From positions 8,294,099 to 8,358,098 of the forward strand of contig JAGGNK010006448.1 in assembly GCA_017590115.1 (NCBI GenBank): a stretch of DNA of 64,000 bases, given 5' to 3'. Below the pieces are notes generated by a model. It worked only from the letters and a program-made list of their open reading frames with translations. It was not told where the DNA came from and made no database searches. The position numbers and the translations under genes are program-made. This DNA is from Montifringilla adamsi. Taxonomy: Eukaryota; Chordata; Aves; Passeriformes; Passeridae. This document shows, piece by piece, positions 13,050-24,745 of this stretch (position 1 is its first letter; every line of letters starts with the position of its first letter).

Positions 13050-13461
13050 GGCAACCATGGTGTTTTCTCTCTATTCCATAGGACTTACAAAGCCCATTTT
13101 CTCATGGGTTTCTATTCATTATTGTCTTCATGCTCTTCTGTAACCAAATGCCTATGACAAGTACTTATACTTAAAATGGTGAGTTTTTTCCACGTGCTTC
13201 AGTCCATGTAAAGAATGTATGAAGATTCTGGATCCTAAACTGGTTGAGCAAGCAATTGAAGATCTGTGTCTGCTTTGGAACTGTGCTTCTGTCTTCCTGG
13301 AAAACATATATCTAAAGCAAAATAATGAAGGACTTGTTTCTCCCAGTTTCTTCCCCAGTACTAGGATAATAATATCTCCAAGCTCTACTTTAGTTCTGAG
13401 GCCCTTGAAAACATTAAGTGTGGGATTTAGGTCTCTAACAACTCAAACCAGCTACTTTAAA

Positions 13462-13519
13462 GCAGGTTACTCCTGTCCTCAGTAGATAAGAGTATCTACC
13501 GAGGATAGGAGTAACCTGC
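13462..13519. repeat. Near-perfect 27-bp-arm hairpin, 4-nt loop
   Basis: Left arm 13462-13488, loop 'agag' 13489-13492, right arm 13493-13519. Pairing the arms leaves 25 Watson-Crick pairs and two non-matches out of 27; one of the two would be a G-U pair in RNA. Pairing continues weakly beyond the arms with a one-base offset. The sequence is not AT-simple, so this is not a microsatellite artefact. Candidate explanations are a hairpin RNA precursor, a template-switch inversion, or a fold-back element. Confidence 0.9.
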
Positions 13520-14271
13520 CTTAGAAACCAGAGCAGACCTGGCACAGAATATAGAGAATATATCAACATGCTTCCAAGTTACTAGCTGGAGGTCAAGGTG
13601 GATAATTTAGGACACTCCAGATGGTCTTGCATGCTTTGGGAACACCTGAGGAGAACACTGAATAAAAAAATCGACATGATATCCAGGTCTCTCAAATGTT
13701 ATTATCATTAACAGTGATAGTCAATGCACTCAGCTACAGCTGAAGCTGGAACCGTAGAGTCTACTCTTAAGTTAATACTTACTCAGACATTGGGCAACCA
13801 TCTAGAGATTTGGAAATTCGGGAGTCTAGGTGTAGATGCTTATGGGTCTGTATGATGAGTCATCCTTATTATTCAATTATACAATTATCCCTTATTATTT
13901 AATTCAGCTATGAATCTACAGGTGGGGAAATAATTTATCAACCTGGTCAACCTGGTGATAAGAGTTTTGAAAAAGGTACATCAAGAGAGAGAGAAGATGA
14001 CACACAGTCATGGGAGGAAGCAGTGGACCAGGCTGGCAAGCATTTATGTGAAATAAATAAGTCTTAAAAAAAATTTTAAAACCCCTGAAATCAAGACTAA
14101 AGGAGGACCACCCTGATCCTATCCACACAAATGCAAATATAATGAGAGTACAACATTATGAGGGAAAATCAAGCCACCACACCAACCAATTTTATTTATT
14201 TAATGATTTATTAAATTAACATTTTTTGTTAAAGCCTTATCTCATCTTATTTGTAAAGTCCTGTGGTGGTT
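13520..14271. other. Intergenic, no gene seen
   Basis: Unique-looking sequence. The minus-strand frame at 13916-14128 has no recognisable family. Confidence 0.55.
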
Positions 14272-14684
14272 GGACCTGGCTTCATGCCAGCTACCAACCA
14301 AAGACACTCCATCTCCTCAACTGGACAGGGGAGACAAAATGCAACAAAAACCTCCTGGGCTGAGAAAAGGACAAAGACAGGTCACCCAGCAATTACAGTC
14401 ATAGGCAAAACAGACTCAAGATGAGGAAATTAATTTCACTTATTACCGATCAAATCAGAGTAGGATGAGAAATAAAAACTACATTTTAAAACACCTTCTC
14501 CTCACCCTTCCTTCTTTTCAGGCTCACATTTAGTAATGAGCTTTTTACTTTCTCCCCCTCAGTGGTGCAGTGGGATGGGGGTCAGCTTATCAGAGGCTGT
14601 CTCTGCTGCTCCTCCTTCTTCAGGGGGAGGACTCCTCACAATCTATCCCTGTCCCAGTGTTGGGTCCCTCCCATGGGTGAAAGT
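14272..14684 (-). mobile_element. ERV LTR fragment, family I, minus strand
   Basis: Starts with 'tgtggtggttggacctggc' at 14272, the outer end of the LTR. It continues through 'ggacaggggagacaaaatgc', 'gcaattacagtcataggcaa' and the poly(A) region 'gatgagaaataaaa' to the 'ggtccctcccatgggtgaaa' block, where similarity stops. Only the part of the LTR nearest its 3' end (in its own sense) is present. The plus-strand frame 14536-14730 crosses it. Confidence 0.85.
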
Positions 14685-15638
14685 CAATATGAAGCTGAAA
14701 CTGTTATGTAACTCACTATTTTTGAACTAAAAAAGAAGGGAGAAATCCTTTGCTTTACTAGCAAGATGATTTTTATTTCTGATAGTATAAAGTGTTCCAC
14801 TATGTTACATCAAAAACTTTTCCCTTGTTTTCCCTGAAAGCAAAGTGTTTAAGTAGAATTCAGAACTAGATCAACAATGGTAGATCCTTCATCCAAATAC
14901 TACATAGTGTAAGCAGTTATTTGAACATTTCCAGATTAGAATTTTGCCCTTTACAAACATGTTTTATACATACAAGAGGGCCTGTTGGCTGATTATTTTC
15001 TGTCACATCTGTTTGGATGGCATCATGCCCATTCACAGGCTCATCAAACCCTTGCCCAAGGGCAAAGCTACCAACCAAGCAAGCACTAGTTAAAAAAAGA
15101 CCAACAAAGAAGAGACAGTAGGCTAAGATATTGCTAGGTAAGGAAAATAGGAAGCTCTTCTATATATTATATATAGATATAGATATCTATATTCTATATA
15201 GAATAGCCTTTTGTTATATTGAATGAGAAGTCTGGAGAAGTGACAGAGGCGTTTTTTCTGAGATAACAGCACAGAGTAGATGAAATGCTGAGATAATGCA
15301 CAACATTTTGCTGAATGTGTCATGGTAGGTGCAAATATGTATATTAGTACAGAAACAAATATTACCTTTGCTGGTATATTATTTTGAAAAGACAACAATG
15401 GTGCTACAAGTAAGATCAATAAGCAAGCAGATGGTGATACATGGATTTGTAGTATTTCACTCAGCCAGCATTTAAAGTGCTTTAATTAGTGCAGCAGCCC
15501 AAGCCTCTTTCTCCCCCATGTCGTCCCTCACTTATTATGTCAATAGAAAAGGAAATATTAAAATTATTCTCATTACAGTACAGATGGAAAAAGTGGGAAA
15601 AAATTATAAAGGTCATAAAACAAGACTGAGGAAATGCC
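14685..15638. other. Intergenic, AT-rich palindromic patch
   Basis: No gene recognised. A dense TA-rich self-complementary patch sits near 15,160-15,205 ('atagatatctat' type palindromes). The minus-strand frame 15123-15419 runs through it and has no recognisable domain. Confidence 0.55.
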
Positions 15639-15695
15639 TTGGATAAAATACAAGGATATTGTATTGGATAAAATACAATTTTGGATAAAATACAA
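15639..15695. repeat. Three-copy short tandem repeat
   Basis: The unit 'ttggataaaatacaa' occurs at about 15639, 15664 and 15681 with unequal spacers (10 and 2 bases). Confidence 0.9.
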
Positions 15696-17129
15696 TTTTG
15701 TTTTCAGTCACGGAATATATTTCAGAGAAAAAAATTGAAATTGACAGAGTGCTTAAAGCTACAGTATAAAAACAAATGAAGATTGATCTGGATAACTAAA
15801 GATTTAACAAAAAACAGATAAATTTTTTTATAATTTATGATTATATTGTATTTATCATCACAATAATGGGCTGTACTTACCCTTTATTTTAAGTTATATT
15901 AATAAACACAAGGATTTAACAAGAGCATATAAATACTACTGTTGAAGGTATTGGGAATAGTTACTGATAATAATCATAATAACTGCTATCTGGAGAATAG
16001 TCCTGTGTTGAAAAAAATGAGGCTTTCATGTTTGTTTTCTGCATGTCTTTTACCATACAACAACTCTTTCAGCAGCACTTATACTTGCAATACTAGCAAG
16101 CAAACAGAAACTGTGTCCAATCCTGTTTATCACATCAGCATTTCTGGATTTTCTACACATGGATTTTTTTATTAAAAAAGTGAAGAAGAGAAGTGAGAAA
16201 CTCTATGCATACTTTCTGAACTTAATATGCATATGTTAATTTCTAAGTCTGAGTCTAATTAAAATTAATTTTTTCTTTAACAATGATTTAATGAATACAG
16301 TATTTAATTCCTTCTTTTAAAAAATTCAGTTAATTTGCTCTGGAATTACCTTTTCTGTATTTTATGGTAAAATTTCTTGTCTTCCTCAACATGAAGATGT
16401 ACCCATGATGTTCCACACAATTTCAGTTTGCATGGAGTGTCTGCAATTAGGTAACGTAACCTCACTTCTGCTCTAGTTTGTGCCAGTCCAAGTGCTGTCT
16501 AGTAATCAAAGCAGTTAATTTTCATACCTGCATTAGTGATTTTCTTCATTAAAATATTTACACATTTGTTTTGTAAGCAAATTTGCAACTTAGATTCTTT
16601 TTTTCTTTTTCAAATTAACACCAAGGACAAAACCAATTTTCCACAATGAACTAAAGTAAAATTTCAATCTATGAATATAGATTTAAATTTTACCTACCAC
16701 TGCTCTGTAAAGCATAATAAGATAAGTAACTTGTATTGCAACAGAAGATTAATCCCAGAAAATAATTACAAGTTTCTGGTAAAAATTTACTGTTCATATT
16801 TCTGCCTTCATGAGAAATATCAGAGTAAGTCCATTAATTTCCATAGTTCATATGATATCACAACAAAATTAGAAGATATGTGTTATTTGACAGAAAAAAA
16901 CATATACTGTTACTATCTTGCTAATATCATCTGTCAATTTAGACTACGGACTGAAAATTCTAGTTGGGGCTCTAGTCACCATCAGCAAGACAATGTGAAT
17001 ATGTGGGCATGAACAGATGTCAGTCAAGGTGATGGACTACACTTCGCACCTTCACAATAAAACTTTTAACTGATTTGTGCAAGAGAACTCTTCCAATATG
17101 GATTTTGTGCTGTCCTGCACATTGCCATA
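15696..17129. other. Intergenic, no gene seen
   Basis: AT-rich DNA. The longest frame is a plus-strand frame of 113 codons at 16671-17012. It is Asn/Lys/Tyr-rich and shows no domain, so it is most likely chance in AT-rich DNA. Confidence 0.55.
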
Positions 17130-17885
17130 GGCAGCTCTCACTCTACTTAGACCAATTTAAATATTTTAATATGTTGAGCAATACCATGGATAAAATCCCT
17201 TTGATTTGTCTCCTCTACAGGCTGAACAGCCCCAAAACTTGCAGCCACTCTTCATAAGAGTTCCAGTTTTTTGATGATCTTAATGCCTCTCCTCTGGACT
17301 AATTCCAGCAGGTTAATATTTTTCCAGTGCTGGCAGCTCTAGAGGTGGACACATACTCCAAGTGATATCTCTCAGGAGTGGACTAGAGGGGGAGAATCAC
17401 CTCAATTCATCACCTGCTGATCACACTTTTGATGTGTGATCACACACTGCTTTTGATGCAGCCCAGGATGTGGTTGTCTTTTTGGCCTGCAAGTGTAAAC
17501 TGCTGCATCACATTGAGCTTTCCATCACAAGCATTCCCAAGTCCTTCTCCTCAGGGCTATTCTCAGTTTGTTTACCACCCAGTGTGTATTTCTGCTTGGG
17601 ACTGCTCTCACCCAGGTGCAGAACCTTGCACTTGGACTTGCTGAATGTCACAAGTTTCTCATGGGCTGTCGTGAGGTTGTCATGGGGCCACCTCTCAAGC
17701 AGCCTCTGCATGGCAGCCCTTCCACCCAGCGTGTCAACCACACCAGACAGCTCAGTATTGTCAGGCAAACCTGCTAAGGGTGCATTCAATCCCACCATCC
17801 ATATTGCTGACAAGGATGGTAAAAAACTGCTGGAGTCCTTTCCACTTGAGAGACATTTGACATTTTTCAGATTTGGTTCAGGCAG
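17130..17885 (-). mobile_element. CR1 LINE fragment with ORF2 end, minus strand
   Basis: Covers the end of ORF2 and the start of the 3' UTR. On the plus strand, 'ctacaggctgaacagcccca', 'cctctcctctggactaattc' and 'gatgcagcccaggatgtgg' are CR1 landmarks in the correct order for a minus-strand copy. The extreme 3' tail is missing or degraded near 17,060-17,130. The protein-coding part is described as a separate entry. Confidence 0.9.
17508..17813 (-). pseudogene. CR1 ORF2 (reverse transcriptase) remnant
   Basis: A 101-codon open frame whose translation is recognisably the C-terminal part of CR1 ORF2, downstream of the reverse transcriptase core. Readable landmarks are 'DNTELSGVVDT' near residues 18-28, 'SKCKVLHLGE' near 60-69 and 'EEKDLGMLV' near 88-96. 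The family role of ORF2 is endonuclease plus reverse transcriptase for target-primed retrotransposition; the catalytic parts are not in this fragment. After the stop, a later segment of minus-strand frame still reads like 'NHILGCIKS', so the stop is a lesion in a once longer frame. The apparent start Met is internal to ORF2 and not a real initiation site. Non-functional. Confidence 0.88.
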
Positions 17886-18440
17886 CTCTTAGCTCTTAGG
17901 AGTCCAAATTTGCAACACCTTCACTGCTCCATTTAACAAATCCCTAATGAGTAATGCTTACAATCAGCAAGGTAAATTTGCATAACAAACAATTTCAAGT
18001 ACTTGTTTAATCTGTGCTAATTATTCATTGTTTCTTTCTGTCTGTATTTTTAAAGTCCTGTCCTCCTTTTAGTTTGGGGCCCCTTATTTATTCAAAATCT
18101 GGATACTTATTTATTTTCCTAGCACTGGAACATACTTAAGATTACATATCCTACTACAAAAAGCACAATATATTTGTCTTCCTTGAAGTTTTGTGCAGAT
18201 TTTTCTTTCTGGACTTTTTCTACAATTACTATACAGAATTCTACGTAAAGTTGACTTCAAGGTAAATCTTTAAAGAGAAGCTGTGGGTATATATATATAT
18301 ATATATATATGCATAAAATCATAAATCATTTTTTGTGAATTATGTTATTGAACACACAATTTTTAATCTTTTTATGATGAATTTCAAAATATAATAATGA
18401 CACAATCAATCTGGCACTTAGGATGAAATAGAGAGTGGAC
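17886..18440. other. Intergenic with a TA microsatellite
   Basis: AT-rich DNA, no gene. A pure alternating TA tract spans about 18288-18310 (23 bases). Confidence 0.65.
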
Positions 18441-19200
18441 TAGTTAGGTATTGTTGAATCTGGTAACTGGGAAAAGGCAAGTTTTTTTCAGTTCCCTGAC
18501 TCTAAGTCCCACCAGTAGAGAGGGCAAGTTTACGCTTGCCTTAGACACACAAAATCGCAATACACATCCACTTGCAAGTACAGCCAGTGAACAAATTAAC
18601 ACAGGATACACAGCACTCATACAAACACAAACAGCAACAGCAGCCTTGATCCATTCTGTGCTATGGCAGTTCAGGATGAAGGTCTTCTGCTAGATCCACA
18701 GGCTGTCCCTGTATCCTGTTTCTCCTCAGTTTCTGGTATCTTGTCAGGAGAGTTACAGAGGTCTGTAGCATGTGCATGGCTGTACACACCTGCCCCACCT
18801 ACACATGCGCACACACACACATCCCCTTGGATCTTCCTGTCTCCAGTTGCCTCATGTGTGCACACACACGTGCAAACATGTTTCTCAGTTGACACAACAG
18901 CCTCTCCACCAGCTGATTAAGATCGACTCATCCCTCCAGTAGCCAGTTTGCAGGTCCTCTCTTCTCTTCATTATCTGGTCTGGTCCAAACTTAGGGCTCC
19001 CAAGACTTTTATCCAACTGGCTGATTAGTCTGACTTGGTATTTGCTAGTGATCACTCACCACTGTATATACCCTCCCTTGCTCCAGCTGCTCATATCAGA
19101 GAAATATTGTCTTCTCTGACTCATAATCCTAGTCTATCTGCTGTCATAAACCTCTGGATATAAAGGCACACAGGCACACACAGATACACAGAATATATGA
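18441..19200 (-). mobile_element. Candidate ERV/LTR-derived block
   Basis: GC-richer than its surroundings, with a CACA-rich section at about 18,800-18,875. On the minus strand a TATA-like 'gggtatatacag' lies at about 19,061-19,074, and the downstream sequence has the texture of an avian ERV leader. No LTR ends, PBS or target-site duplication could be fixed. The frames at 18451-18920 are not convincing genes. It could instead be unique GC-richer DNA. Confidence 0.3.
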
Positions 19201-19935
19201 AAGAACATCTCTCCCAGGAAAATAATTAGAAGTGAAATTTAAGATGACAAAACTGTTCATCAGGTGCAGAACAGAGTCAGACATATGTACTGACCAATAG
19301 CCTGTTAAACACAGAGTCATATCTTTTACCCATCAAATTTATCATGATTGATGCCTCCAAAGAACCTTGATACATCCTTTTCCCTGCCTTTTAGTCTTCT
19401 TCCAAACATCCCAGATGTCCTGAACAATCCCAAAATGCACTTCCCCTGCATCTTATAATGTGACCCATACCATTAGGCAGTAACTCTTCTCAACTTTTGA
19501 TGTGATCTGAAGAACCTCTTCCATTTACTTATGGTAATGGGGGTCATTAATGAATCATGAAGATGTCAGGAGGAGTAGAACCAGCATCCTTGTTTCTCTG
19601 ATTAGGTTATGAGGATTTCACTGTTTGCCATTGTTCTTCATGCCTGTAGAGAAGAATCTTTTATCATATATCATATAACTTTTTTTTTTTTTTTTTTTGC
19701 CTGGAAGGGAGTCACTAAATGAGAAAAACTAGGGCATTAGAAAAACTTTGGCTAGGACTCACAACCTTCTTCCAGAGGCAAGAAGCAAATGTTGCTGACA
19801 AAGTTTTTCAGTCTTGTGTTGAAAAATAGCAGCATTCTCCAATATTCTGGAGAAAATTTGGAGATGAAAATCAATGAAAGTTGTTTTTTTCTGAGCAGAA
19901 AATGAGCAATTAAGACAAATAATATTCAGGTCATC
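19201..19935. other. Intergenic with a T19 run
   Basis: No gene recognised. A run of 19 T occupies 19680-19698. Confidence 0.6.
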
Positions 19936-20025
19936 TCTCCTCCCCTCCCTCCCTCCCTTCCTTCCTTCCTTCCTTCCTTCCTTCCTTCCTTCCTTCCTTC
20001 CCTCCCTCCCTTTCCCTCTTCTTTT
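19936..20025. repeat. (TTCC)n pyrimidine microsatellite
   Basis: Pure pyrimidine tract built of CCCT units passing into about a dozen CCTT units and back to CCCT units. The two flanking CCCT blocks make it roughly mirror-symmetric about its centre. Confidence 0.95.
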
Positions 20026-21439
20026 CCTATTTTTTCTTCTCTTCTTCCAATTTGTACAATTAAATATTTAAAGGTTCTCACCCAGGTTTTGCCCTCTCTG
20101 TCTATCTACATTACTTATTCCCAGCTAAAAAAATCCTTTGAATCTCTGCCTCCTCTGAAATATCTTTGAGACTTGAGATTCTGTCCTTAACATTGAAGAA
20201 AAAAAAATTAATGAATACAAATTTTGCTGAAATGTAGCATGGGAGCAATTTTGAAACGTTTGCAGATTTTTTTTCATCACTACTTTCTCACTAGCCAAGA
20301 GCAGAGCAGGAATTAGCAAAGATTAAAAGCCTGTTTTGCAAAGACTTCCTAGGACATAACTTCATCAGGGGATGTGACAGCATGCAGAGATCAGTATTAA
20401 TGTGCTGTCCACCTGTATTATAGATTAAATAAAAGACAAAGAAGTATTGTTAATTTACTGTAGGACAATGGCCCATATGCCTCATAAGGCAACAAAAACA
20501 AATGAATTAATAATTTATTCTGTGTGTGAAAAGTAAGTGGAAGTAAACTGTGTACCATAAGCATTGTTCAAATGACATTTGAGCAGCAGAAAACACAGAG
20601 AAAAGAGAAAATTCAGCATCAGGGAGGAAATAACATCCAAAATCATACTGCAGACTGAGAAAATATTCTTTGAATAGCCTTTCAGAAGGTAAGATATAAG
20701 ATATGATTATGCTAAAATATTATGAATTGGTAAAGTCATCTGTCTGTTTCAGAAGAATAATAAATTCATAGTGAGGTGGGAAAGAAAATATTTACAATAC
20801 TTTGATAGCCTTCTAGTTCTGAATTGTGTTACTTTTTCTTATGCAGACAGCTGAAGGGCAACAGTGATAAACCTTACATTAGTTCCAAGTTCTTCCAAAC
20901 CCCCTCCTAAAAACACTATTCATATATTGCAGCTAGAGTTGCATTCAGACTTTTCAGCCTGGGTTTCTCGTTTCCCACAGTCACACATCTTCTGGGAAAC
21001 TACAGTGATCCCCTTTCGTTCAAATCATATTTCTCATAATAATTTTTGGAGGGAAAATATGTAGTGATGGTCTGCTAGTAAGAACCTGTGAAAAGATGAA
21101 GTCTCCAGATGGTTCTGCAGAACTAGGACAACCTTCTGGGATGCTATGAAACAGATCCACATACATGCAGTTCTATGGTCAAAATAGACAAAAAGAAAGC
21201 TTTATAGCAGATTATCAAAATATCTCTCTTAAATATTCCTGGGAACAAATGCAATCCTCTTCAAACAGGTGCATAAAATACCCTCTAGCAAATTACCTTT
21301 TCCATTTTCTTTCCCTTAAAAAAGCTTTCAAAATGAGATGACTGCAGCTTTTCTTCATAATATCCATTAATTATAGCTAAGAATAATATAAAAGCGAGTT
21401 GCCTTTTTTCCTCTGCTTAGTATGGATACTCCATCAAGA
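20026..21439. other. Intergenic, no gene seen
   Basis: AT-rich unique-looking DNA. Short frames at 20125-20319 (minus) and 20864-21064 (plus) have no recognisable family. Confidence 0.55.
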
Positions 21440-21560
21440 AATTTATTGAAAGAGATCATTAATTTGAAGCTACTCATTTAATCTGTCTGTGGGCAGACCA
21501 CATTGTGATCTGTGAAATTAAACTGACAAAGCAAAGGAGTAAATTCTATCCTGTAAAACA
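21440..21560. promoter_or_regulatory. Candidate conserved non-coding element
   Basis: Non-repetitive patch with 'cattaatttgaagctactc' and 'gaaattaaactgacaaagca'. It holds several homeodomain-like ATTA cores and a 'gggcagaccaca' Runx-like core (ACCACA). Texture only; conservation not tested. Confidence 0.18.
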
Positions 21561-24000
21561 TTCAATAATTTCCAGCTGACAAAAAATGGTGTATAGAAAT
21601 TTCATTTATTTTTAATCATCTGAAATTCAGTCATTCTTGGACATCTTGAAAAAACAAGCCTTCTGCATTCATTCCTGTGAAGAAAGACAGGGCTTACTTT
21701 ACTTTCCCAAAGAGGCTCAAAATGGTTAATCTTCTTGTGCATATTTATATCAACATATATTGAGAGCCTTAAGGTCTAGATATCTGTGTTTTGGTAAAAT
21801 AATGTTTATTCACCATCCAAATATATATTTGAGAAGTACTCTTTTCAGTATTTTTTTCTAATTAAAGAATGAATTTTAAATTGAGATGAAGATGATGGTG
21901 GAAGTGTTTGATAATGTGCCAAGTGCTTTTCCCTTACTTTTGCAGCGCAAAAGAAAGTGTTGTGTGAGCAAAAAACCTCTAGACTGAGAAAAGAAACAGC
22001 AAGTTTAGAGGAAAAAAAATGCCTCTTAATAGCTTTGAAAATTTTAAGTTTAAATGCAGGCAAGCTATGAAAGCTGTATATCCTTTCTGAACAGAAAGTT
22101 GCAGACATAAGGGATGTGTTTAATAGCCAAGAGGTCTTGAGGGCAGGAGAGAAGCAGGGTAGTCACAGGAACTTTACCTCAGAGAGGAAGAGAAACAATG
22201 TGACACAAGCAATGATACCCCAAGGAAAATGAATTGTAGTCCCTGCTAAACAATCAATTTATTAATAAAATTTTCCATAAAAGATCTAATTCTGTTGAAG
22301 TTAATCTACTCCATCTCTTTTTAGGCACAATTAGGAATGTGCAAATCAGTTATACTATAATAACCTTGTATATACTTTCCAGGGGCAATGATATTTAAAC
22401 TTAATTAGCCAAAATGGAATAGTGAATTTTTTCTTTACTCTCCCTTATAGGTTTCTCAAATTGAACTCCAACTTGAAAATTTTTTTCATAGCAGATATAT
22501 CTACCTTTCTTTTTGTAGTAAACAAAATTGTGAATATTTTACACATACAGCGTAAATTTTAGGTTGTTCTTTTATTTTTTAACTATTTTTTTGCTTAAGA
22601 TGAGACAATGTAACATTTATCTGTGCAACCCACTTAACGGGTTTCTTTACTGCAAACTGTACAAAGTCTTGCCATATGTGGGCCAAGCACATGGTGACAG
22701 TAATTTACATCAGTCTTTCTTTTTCTTAAATAACCTATTTTTCTCTAACACTGGACTTTTAAATTATACTTACTATACTTACAGCTTGTTTTATGTTTGT
22801 TTTGATTCACATAATGTCAAGGAGGTATACACCCTTTCTGAAAATAGATTTAGAAAAAGCAGTCTTCTAATACCTGCTGTTAAATGATTTAAATCTTAAG
22901 GCTCATAATAATCAGACTACCCAGTGGATGCCAAGAAGTGTAAAGAGTCTTCTAGAAAAGTGTTGCACTTTTTGCATTTTTCGACTTTTTTTTTTTTTTT
23001 TGAGATTCTAAAATAGATTCTATGAGAAATTGATTAGTTGGTGGGCATCTAATAGTGATTGCTGTACATTTAGGATATCAGCATAGACTACACCATCCAA
23101 AGCGTGCATTCAAGTGCAACAGTGCTTGCAAGTATTGTTTCCTCAGGTTTTAAACACAAACACCATGATAATCCATTGAAGACTTGTTTCTAAAAGTTGT
23201 AAATTCTTGAGATAGCTTCAAATAAACGTTTCTGGGAATTTTCTCTTTTAATAAAGATTTCTTTGAATACACAAAGACTATATAACTAGTCAAAACCAAA
23301 ATTAATATATAAAATGGGGTTTTTTTTACTTTATTTAGAAACAAATATATTTTCATCTTTTGCACTTTTCTTGCATCAGCCAGTGATTGTTTCACCTGCT
23401 AGAAGCCTAATACTGCCAATTAGACACAATACTGAATACAAAGATAAATATAGTCATCAGCCTCTTGTAGCTAAATATGTTTGTATTCTGTGTCACCCAT
23501 TTTTTATAAACTGTATCCATATACCCCCCTCTGCAACATTAGCCCCATCTCTGAATGTGTTTCCCTGTTTGTGTATACAAACATAGTGTGTTTGACATAT
23601 TCAGGGCATGCTGAAGTTATTCAACTTACACAGATTTTTGTCATCAGCATCAGACCTGATTTACACCCAATATATTATATATTTCATTTATATTGTGCTA
23701 GCAATATGTGTACTACAAGCTTGACAGCTCTGGTTGTCCTGTGGCCTTGTCAAAACTGCAAATTCTAAATGTGTCACAAGTCCTCAAGCTCCACTGGAAC
23801 AAAATTTATATGTAAAAAAAAAAAGAAATATCTCAGCAACCATGAACATATGGTAGACTCAGTCTTATTTCCTGAGATATTTTCTCATTGAAAATGATGA
23901 AGCTGCAGGACATTGAGTCTGTATTAGCTTCAGAAGTGTTACCTAGGAAACTCTTCAAGTCAGAAATCACAATTGTTCCATTCTTCTGCTTTCCATTTCA
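21561..24000. other. Intergenic, no gene seen
   Basis: AT-rich DNA with a T16 run at 22986-23001. Frames at 21845-22108 (minus), 22564-22887 (plus), 23150-23395 (minus) and 23314-24157 (plus) show no recognisable domains, and I consider them chance. Confidence 0.55.
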
Positions 24001-24315
24001 ACAGAATCATAGAATCTTTAAGGCTGACAAAGACATCCAATATCATCAAGCCAAATCTTTAACCAAACACCACAATCATTGTCAACTAAACCACAGCACT
24101 AAGTGTCACGTCCAGTCTTTAACACTTGCAGAGATGGTAACTCCACCACTTACCTGAGAAGCCCATTCCAATGCTTAACCACCCTTTCAATGAAAAATTC
24201 TTCTTGAGGTCCAATCTGAGCCGTCCCTGGCCAAGCCTGAAAACATTTTCTCTTATTCTATTGCTAGTTGCCTGGGATAGTTCTACTTCACCCTTTCTCC
24301 CCACGTCACAAACCC
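24001..24315 (-). mobile_element. CR1 LINE 3' fragment, minus strand
   Basis: Starts with the tail complement 'acagaatcatagaatcttta', then the expected blocks 'ccacagcactaagtgtcac', 'ccattccaatgcttaaccac' and 'gaaaaattcttcttgaggtc'. It is cut near 24,315, just before a tandem duplication. Confidence 0.93.
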
Positions 24316-24326
24316 AAGATAATAGC

Positions 24327-24541
24327 AAGGCTTAATTTTTTACAGCATGCATTTAGTCAAATCTTGAAGCTCAAAAAAATTTTATTTCAAATAAAAACTT
24401 TAAAAAAATTACATCCTTAAAGCATTAGTCTATAAGGCTTAATTTTTTACAGCATGCATTTAGTCAAATCTTGAAGCTCAAAAAATTTTTATTTCAAATA
24501 AAAACTTAAAAAAAAAATTACATCCTTAAAGCATTAGTCTA
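24327..24541. repeat. Tandem duplication, about 107-bp unit, two copies
   Basis: Copy 1 is 24327-24433 and copy 2 is 24434-24541. Both begin 'aaggcttaattttttacagc' and end 'aaagcattagtct'. Differences are confined to the lengths of A/T runs, so the duplication is recent or well preserved. Confidence 0.96.
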
Positions 24542-24745
24542 GTGTCATTTTTCATTCTTATTATTCTAAAATAGCCTATCTAACTTCTTACATTTTCTTA
24601 CTCCAATACAAGACAATGCTAAATTACACAGCTATGTGGAATTGATGGGCTTTTGAAAACCTGGAGGCAAACCAGGAATTTGCAATGGATGAGAATGAGA
24701 ACATGGCAGTTTTGCATCCTGGTGTGGTTTAGTGGGACAGCGTCA

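Noticed and set aside
16671..17012. 113-codon plus-strand frame
   Set aside because: Asn/Lys/Tyr-rich translation of AT-rich DNA without domain, signal or neighbouring gene structure.
18671..18920. Cys/His-rich frames on both strands
   Set aside because: Composition produced by the CACA-rich tract, not a zinc-binding protein.
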